Under the pieces are notes generated by a model. It saw only the letters and a program-made list of their open reading frames with translations. It did no database searches and had not been told where the DNA came from. From assembly GCA_044352985.1 (NCBI GenBank), contig JBILCU010000002.1, positions 124,001 through 188,000 on the forward strand: DNA of 64,000 nucleotides. The letters are read 5' to 3'. Shown here one piece after another: positions 63,518 to 64,000 of the stretch. The number at the start of each line of letters is the position of its first letter. Within the stretch, counting starts at the first letter, position 1. The position numbers were made by a program, and so were the translations under genes. Source of the stretch: JADJDM01 sp044352985. Lineage in GTDB: Bacteria; Bacteroidota; Bacteroidia; B-17B0; Aurantibacillaceae.

Positions 63518-64000
63518 TTGGATTGTTTTGGAAAATGAATTTTATGAAATTAAAATTCATCCTTCCGGTGCAGAAATACATAGTGTTTATTCCAAAAAAA
63601 TAAATCGTGAAATTATATGGCAAGCAAAGCCTGAAGTTTGGTCAAGGCATGCTCCTGTTCTTTTTCCTATTGTTGGAAAACTGAAAGAAAATAAATTTCA
63701 ATACAATGAGAAATTGCATGAACTTTCTCAACATGGATTTGCGCGTGATTTACAATTTGATGTAAAATCACACAATAAAAGTACCGCGCAATTTTTATTG
63801 GAATCAAATGAAAAAACTAAACGACATTTTCCATTCGAATTTAAATTAGTAATTACATACGAGTTAAAACAAGATAAAATTAGTTGTTATTACAATGTAA
63901 TGAATCCAAGCATGAATGAATTATTTTTTTCAATTGGTGCTCATCCTGGGTTTATTTGTCCGATTGATGAAAATGAAAAGTGGACAGATTACTTAATAGT
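63510..64000 (+). CDS. Aldose 1-epimerase-family protein (3' end outside window)
   Basis: The ATG at 63510 opens a frame of at least 163 residues that runs off the window. It reads SDWIVLENEFYEIKIHPSGA, IIWQAKPEVWSRHAPVLFPIVGKLKENKF, SQHGFARDL and LFFSIGAHPGFICPID, matching the galactose mutarotase-like fold of the LacX/YeaD branch, with catalytic-site words GFARD and GAHPGF. The sugar is not known. It overlaps the FtcD stop by 8 nt, implying coupling. Confidence 0.88.
   Translation, partial: MSDWIVLENEFYEIKIHPSGAEIHSVYSKKINREIIWQAKPEVWSRHAPVLFPIVGKLKENKFQYNEKLHELSQHGFARDLQFDVKSHNKSTAQFLLESNEKTKRHFPFEFKLVITYELKQDKISCYYNVMNPSMNELFFSIGAHPGFICPIDENEKWTDYLI

Overview
The window is AT-rich bacterial chromosome from a member of the Bacteroidota. 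The evidence is a giant secreted protein with a gliding-motility-associated C-terminal domain, a subtilase with a type IX secretion tail, a CarboxypepD_reg-like protein, many short 'SC'-lipobox lipoproteins, and promoter-like boxes of the TAnnTTTG type with upstream TTTG. No rRNA, CRISPR array, prophage or intact insertion sequence was seen. The class or genus cannot be fixed from this window.

Layout. 1-4.6 kb (-): a RecQ helicase cut by the window edge and an AddA-like helicase-nuclease. 4.7-8.7 kb (-): a tight four-gene operon (lipoprotein, secreted subtilase, MFS transporter, CoA-binding protein). 9.0-16.4 kb: glutathione peroxidase, a YihY/BrkB membrane protein, a nucleotide-sugar pair (dTDP-glucose dehydratase and HddA-like kinase), a YyaL-type thioredoxin-domain protein and ilvE. 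16.5-21.4 kb: a metallophosphoesterase, then a siderophore-type ABC importer (lipoprotein, FecCD permease, ATPase) behind a small secreted protein. 21.4-26.0 kb (-): uvrA and dnaX. The dnaX reading frame is split at an A10 run flanked by a perfect hairpin and continues cleanly in the -1 frame, so one gene probably makes both a short gamma-like and a long tau-like product. 26.8-32.4 kb (-): a DHHW / SGNH-LysM / MBOAT module for O-acetylating a cell-surface polymer, then SprT and RNase HII. 32.5-36.4 kb (-): rplM-rpsI-rpsB-tsf and pyrH-frr, each closed by a strong hairpin terminator. 36.5-46.3 kb: lipoproteins, a 1680-residue repeat adhesin with exact 270-nt repeats, a LolA-like protein, and isocitrate dehydrogenase. 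46.4-51.0 kb: two glycosyltransferases around a Mn-type superoxide dismutase, then a DUF4143 ATPase preceded by three 32-bp tandem repeats.

51.2-57.8 kb (+) is the most distinctive accessory region. It holds eight tightly packed genes: an SRPBCC protein, a TIGR03643 protein, a degenerate SDR, a flavin reductase, a photolyase/cryptochrome, a 56-residue DUF2256 zinc-ribbon protein, a cryptochrome-DASH and an iron-sulfur photolyase. Upstream is a 9-bp-arm palindrome lying inside a promoter-like sequence, which suggests repression, possibly by a light-sensing MerR-type regulator that is not in the window. Together these look like a photoprotection and photorepair regulon.

57.9-64 kb: tRNA-Leu(UAG), trigger factor, a UbiD-family decarboxylase, a 485-bp gap full of decayed dispersed repeats, formiminotransferase-cyclodeaminase, and the start of an aldose-1-epimerase-like gene cut by the window end.
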